Shown: one piece after another, positions 61,272-64,000 of the stretch
Layout of the letters: every line of letters begins with the position of its first letter
How positions within the stretch are numbered: position 1 is the stretch's first letter
Source of the DNA: CAWEBF01 sp963807235
GTDB taxonomy: Bacteria > Acidobacteriota > Vicinamibacteria > Vicinamibacterales > UBA2999
Length of the DNA: 64,000 nucleotides
NCBI GenBank assembly: GCA_963807235.1
Contig: CAWEBF010000025.1
Span: 117,369-181,368 of the forward strand
Reading direction: 5' to 3'
Program-made: the position numbers and the translations under genes
Notes under the pieces: generated by a model
The model's database searches: none
What the model saw: only the letters and a program-made list of their open reading frames with translations
Told to the model about the DNA's origin: nothing

Positions 61272-61790
61272 TCAGTTCTGCGGCGCTACGTTGCGTGACT
61301 TGATCAGCCACTGACCGTTGAGGCGCACCAGCTCATCGATGCTGTGGCCGATGGAGAGCACGCGCAACGGGACGTTCGGGCCGCCGCCGGCAACGGCAGT
61401 GATCCAGTACGCGTCGATGGTGGCGTGATCCTTGTCCTTGAACTGGAGGCGATGGTTCGCCGTCATGTGATACATCGGCGGCCGTTTCGGTTCGCCCTTG
61501 GCCTCCGCCTCCACCTGACGCTGGCGCAAGTCGGCGATCATCTTCTTCAACGCGTCCCGGCCCTTGGTCGCGTTGGTGCCGGCGCTGAACTGGCCATCTG
61601 GCGTGTACGCAGAGGCGTAGCCCTCAGCGTCGTTCGTGTCGAGCGCACGGGCATAGCGCCACATCAGATCTTCGATCTCTACACGGTCCCTCGCTTCGCG
61701 CAGCACGTCGCTGTCGCTCTTGGAGGCCGTGAAGACGGCGACGGCCGTGAGCACGAGACCCGCCAATACAGCCACTCCCACTTTCCTCAT
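61272..61790 (-). CDS. Exported SnoaL/NTF2-like protein
   Basis: The 172-residue protein has a signal peptide (V-A-V-L-A-G-L-V-L-T-A-V-A-V-F) and an NTF2-like cone fold: V-E-I-E-D-L-M-W-R-Y-A-R-A-L-D-T-N-D-A-E-G-Y-A-S-A-Y-T-P-D-G-Q-F and H-M-T-A-N-H-R-L-Q-F. Members of this group bind or isomerise hydrophobic small molecules, often with unknown substrates. A short gap separates it from the TPR gene, so both may be co-transcribed. Confidence 0.88.
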   Translation of the reverse strand: MRKVGVAVLAGLVLTAVAVFTASKSDSDVLREARDRVEIEDLMWRYARALDTNDAEGYASAYTPDGQFSAGTNATKGRDALKKMIADLRQRQVEAEAKGEPKRPPMYHMTANHRLQFKDKDHATIDAYWITAVAGGGPNVPLRVLSIGHSIDELVRLNGQWLIKSRNVAPQN

Positions 61791-61842
61791 AACCCCTCCT
61801 CGTTCTGGACCCTGCCTGATGCCACGGCGAAGACTATACCGC

Positions 61843-63260
61843 CTATGGTTCCGGTGATTCTCGCCCCTTGTCCCAGCGAAGGGAGATGGCCAACCCGAGT
61901 TTGGGTTTCTCCTCGAGGAAGGTCTTGGTGTCGAAGATGGCCGCGTCGATGCCGAAGTTGCGAGTCAGGTTGAAGCCAGCCCCGAATGACGGATGCACGT
62001 CGCCTTGGTTGATTCGCCCGCCACCCCTCAGTTCAACCTTGCCAAGTCTGTACTCCAGGCCGCTGCGGAAATTGTGGCCCTGGTAGCCGTGAGAGTACTC
62101 GGTGAGGACGGACCACTTTTCTCTGTGATAGGCGACATCGCTGGTAAAGGTGACCGGCAGCTCGAATCGACGCTCGAGGTCGGTGATGGGCAGCCTGACA
62201 TGAACCCATTCGTTGCCGTCGTGCAAACTCACAAGGCCGACCTGGTGGCGCTCGATCTCGCTCCACACGATCCGGTTCGCGACGCCGCCCACCCCCACGC
62301 CGAAGTCCCAGCGATTGCGGACGAAGGCGACGCCGGCATCGAGCGCCAGGCCGCGGCCGTCCCTCGACGCTTGCCACCCGAGCCTGAAGGGCGGCGCCTG
62401 CGGGTGGGGCGAAATCAGACCAGCCGAGTCGGTCTCCAGTTGCAGCCTCGCATCGAAATCGTCCATGCGGAGGCCCCACAGGTGATGGTAATTCGCGGCG
62501 ACATACATCCCATTGCGTCGGGCACCCTCGCCGTCCTGGGCGAACATCGGGAAGCGCGCGTGATACCCGCCGGTAATCGCGACGGCCAGCTGGTGTCTCT
62601 CCCCTCCAGCGAGGCCAAAAGTCGCGGCTGGAATGTACCTGTCGCTTGAGGCGTTGAGTATGCTCACAAGCTCAGTATCGAAGTCCGAATTCGCCTGCAC
62701 GCCGAAATACGGACCGGCGCCGACGTAAATCCCATGAAAGCTCCGGTCGTCCTGGCGCAGCATGAACGTCTTGCCCCAGGTCATCGCCACGAGACCTTCT
62801 TCGAACGTCGAACGAGAAATGTCGAATCCGGAATTGCGATAGGCATTCAGGTCGGGGTTGACCCTGGCGTCGACGATGTCCTGGAACAATCCGAGGCCTA
62901 TGATGTCGTCGTCCCCCGAAAGTGTGGTGAAGCGGGCGGGTGCCGAATTCCACGGCGCGAGAGAAATCGAAGTCGCTCGGTTGTCGGGAAGAAGACGCGG
63001 TAATCGCTAATCGTCTTCACCAGCCCCACCGGGATCAGGATCGATCGGTACCGGCGCTGCCGTTCGACGAGCTTCGTGGCGATGTTCGGGGTCCCGCCGG
63101 CGCCCCCCAATGCGATGCGCCTGGCGTCGAAGCTGTAATTCTGGGCGGACGCCGATGAGGCGGTGGACGCGAGTAGGAGCACCGCAACGATTGCGCCTCG
63201 CCATCTCCGCGTAAGCCTTGCCTGTCTCCGGTTGTGATGACGCGTGTCTGACTCTGTCAC
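61843..63260 (-). CDS. Outer-membrane beta-barrel protein (one frameshift)
   Basis: The GTG at 63260 begins with T-E-S-D-T-R-H and a signal peptide ending A-S-S-A-S-A-Q, then N-Y-S-F-D-A-R-R-I-A-L-G-G-A-G-G-T-P-N. At about 62995 one C is missing in a C run. Restoring it continues D-N-R-A-T-S-I-S-L-A-P-W-N-S into the frame that ends at 61843 with strands of alternating hydrophobics (Y-H-R-E-K-W-S-V-L-T-E-Y-S-H-G-Y). The start resembles TraF-type outer-membrane proteins, but the match is loose. About 471 residues when corrected. Confidence 0.65.
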
Positions 63261-63557
63261 AGCACCTCGACCCGAATACGACTGATTCGTCCGCTCTTTT
63301 TGCGTTCCAGGGGGAACACTGGCGCGCCACGCTGATAGCCTGCCGGTGCGCATTACACAAACGCCTATCGTAGTCTTTTCGAAAGCAGCCAGCTTGCGAA
63401 AAATCCTCGTAACGCTCCTTCAAAGTGCGCCTGGATCGTGCGCGGGACGTAATTCCTTCATTGTCAGTGATTTCCTGAAAGGATCGCCTTCGCTGGCGTT
63501 GCTTTCCGAGCCACCGGCGGCTAACAGGCACGCGCCGCGCTCCTGTTGACTGTTTAG
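63261..63557. other. Intergenic region, nothing recognised
   Basis: Upstream of the outer-membrane protein gene. It should hold its promoter. No repeat or gene pattern is apparent. Confidence 0.4.
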
Positions 63558-63963
63558 GAGGAGATCGATCCAGCACTTCCTGTGACCGAAGTCGCTCCGC
63601 TCGACGACCGCGTCGCTGAACTGTTGATGCCACAGCGTCTGGGCAGTGCGCTGCTCTCGGCGCTCGGCGGTCTGACAGTCGTGCTCGTCATCGTCGGAGC
63701 GGCCGGCACGTTCGCCTATGGTGTGTCGCGGAGGCGGCGGGAGATCGGCGTGCGCCTTGCGCTGGGCGCGCGTCGCGGGAAGTGGCCGGAGCGATGGCGC
63801 GGTCGGACCCTGGCGTCGGCGTTTCTCTACGGCATCGAACCGACCGACGCCGCCTCGTTTGCGGTCGCGGCCACGGTCCTGGTGCTGGCAAGCGGCGGCC
63901 TCGTTCCTGCCCGCCTGGCGAGCCACCGGGGTGGACCCCGCTGTAGTTCTGAAAGCCGAATAG
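63558..63963 (+). pseudogene. C-terminal remnant of an ADOP permease with an internal deletion
   Basis: From 63558 the frame gives I-D-P-A-L-P-V-T-E-V, A-E-L-L-M-P-Q-R-L-G-S-A-L-L-S-A, then G-V-S-R-R-R-R-E-I-G-V-R-L-A-L-G-A-R, the last periplasmic strand and FtsX core of an ADOP. About 35-40 residues that should follow are gone: it continues at A-S-A-F-L-Y-G-I-E-P-T-D. A final slip gives W-R-A-T-G-V-D-P-A-V-V-L-K-A-E and a stop at 63963. There is no upstream part of the gene. Confidence 0.7.
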
Positions 63964-64000
63964 GTCTTCTTCAGCCTTCAGGCTGCGAGACTCGCCTCGA

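Noticed and set aside
1..64000. CRISPR arrays, rRNA genes, prophage structural genes
   Set aside because: No regularly spaced identical repeats, no rRNA-like sequence and no capsid, tail or terminase motifs were seen.

Overview
The window is high-GC bacterial DNA that looks like an acidobacterium, most likely the Vicinamibacteria (subdivision 6) lineage. The evidence is three long MacB/FtsX-type ADOP permeases (acidobacterial duplicated orphan permeases), two of them directly behind PadR regulators; three DUF6152-type small secreted proteins; an ADOP remnant; and a TonB receptor with a carboxypeptidase-regulatory-like N-terminus. No rRNA and no CRISPR array were seen. The one tRNA is tRNA-Gln(CUG) at 44855-44928.

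Layout. (1) 1-2000: a truncated FN3 secreted protein, then an ECF sigma factor overlapping a two-domain VOC protein. (2) 2192-9851: a nearly symmetric block, DUF6152 - A - B - PadR - ADOP - A/B fusion - DUF6152, where A and B are unrecognised secreted families. It is full of frameshifts. (3) 9889-15662: an EamA transporter, two alpha/beta hydrolases (one fused to a LuxR domain), a YbaY-like protein, a catalytically degenerate beta-lactamase-fold protein and a DUF6282 amidohydrolase. (4) 15892-27319: two more ADOPs, two PadR genes with clear palindromic operators, TetR-HXXEE, a serine hydrolase and gene remnants. (5) 27453-44928: an integration zone built from direct repeats of the 3' end of tRNA-Gln. 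(6) 44968-64000: ordinary chromosome (KGG protein, gltX, AraC/VOC, intradiol dioxygenase, CPA2 antiporter, sigma-54 activator, TonB receptor, PQQ sugar dehydrogenase, SUMF1-like protein, hybrid histidine kinase, an outer-membrane protein).

The main discovery is in region 5. Between an exact 29-bp repeat (35783-35811) and the tRNA-Gln gene (44852-44880) lies a 9.1-kb integrative mobilizable element. It encodes a tyrosine integrase, an excisionase, a MobA/MobL relaxase and mobilization accessory genes, and it carries an integron: an IntI-type integrase (40254-41535), a candidate attI and Pc promoter, and a leftward cassette array with four attC-like sites (36659-36740, 37791-37851, 38401-38473, 39434-39559). 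The cassettes encode a cupin, a small secreted protein plus DinB, a GNAT acetyltransferase, a seven-or-more-TM protein, and a pair of unknown small proteins. To its left, 27453-35782 looks like an older accreted element that kept an att core and arm-type site but has no integrase. It holds a HigB/HigA-type toxin-antitoxin pair and a light/oxidative-stress-type operon (DUF378, fasciclin, an SDR-SRPBCC-lipocalin triple fusion, DUF523-DUF1722) without a photolyase.

Many genes are frameshifted, including the normally essential gltX, so part of the apparent gene decay is probably base-level assembly error. Five genes of 2.2-2.7 kb elsewhere are intact, so the clustering at 2.2-8.5 kb and in the mobile genes may also reflect real decay.
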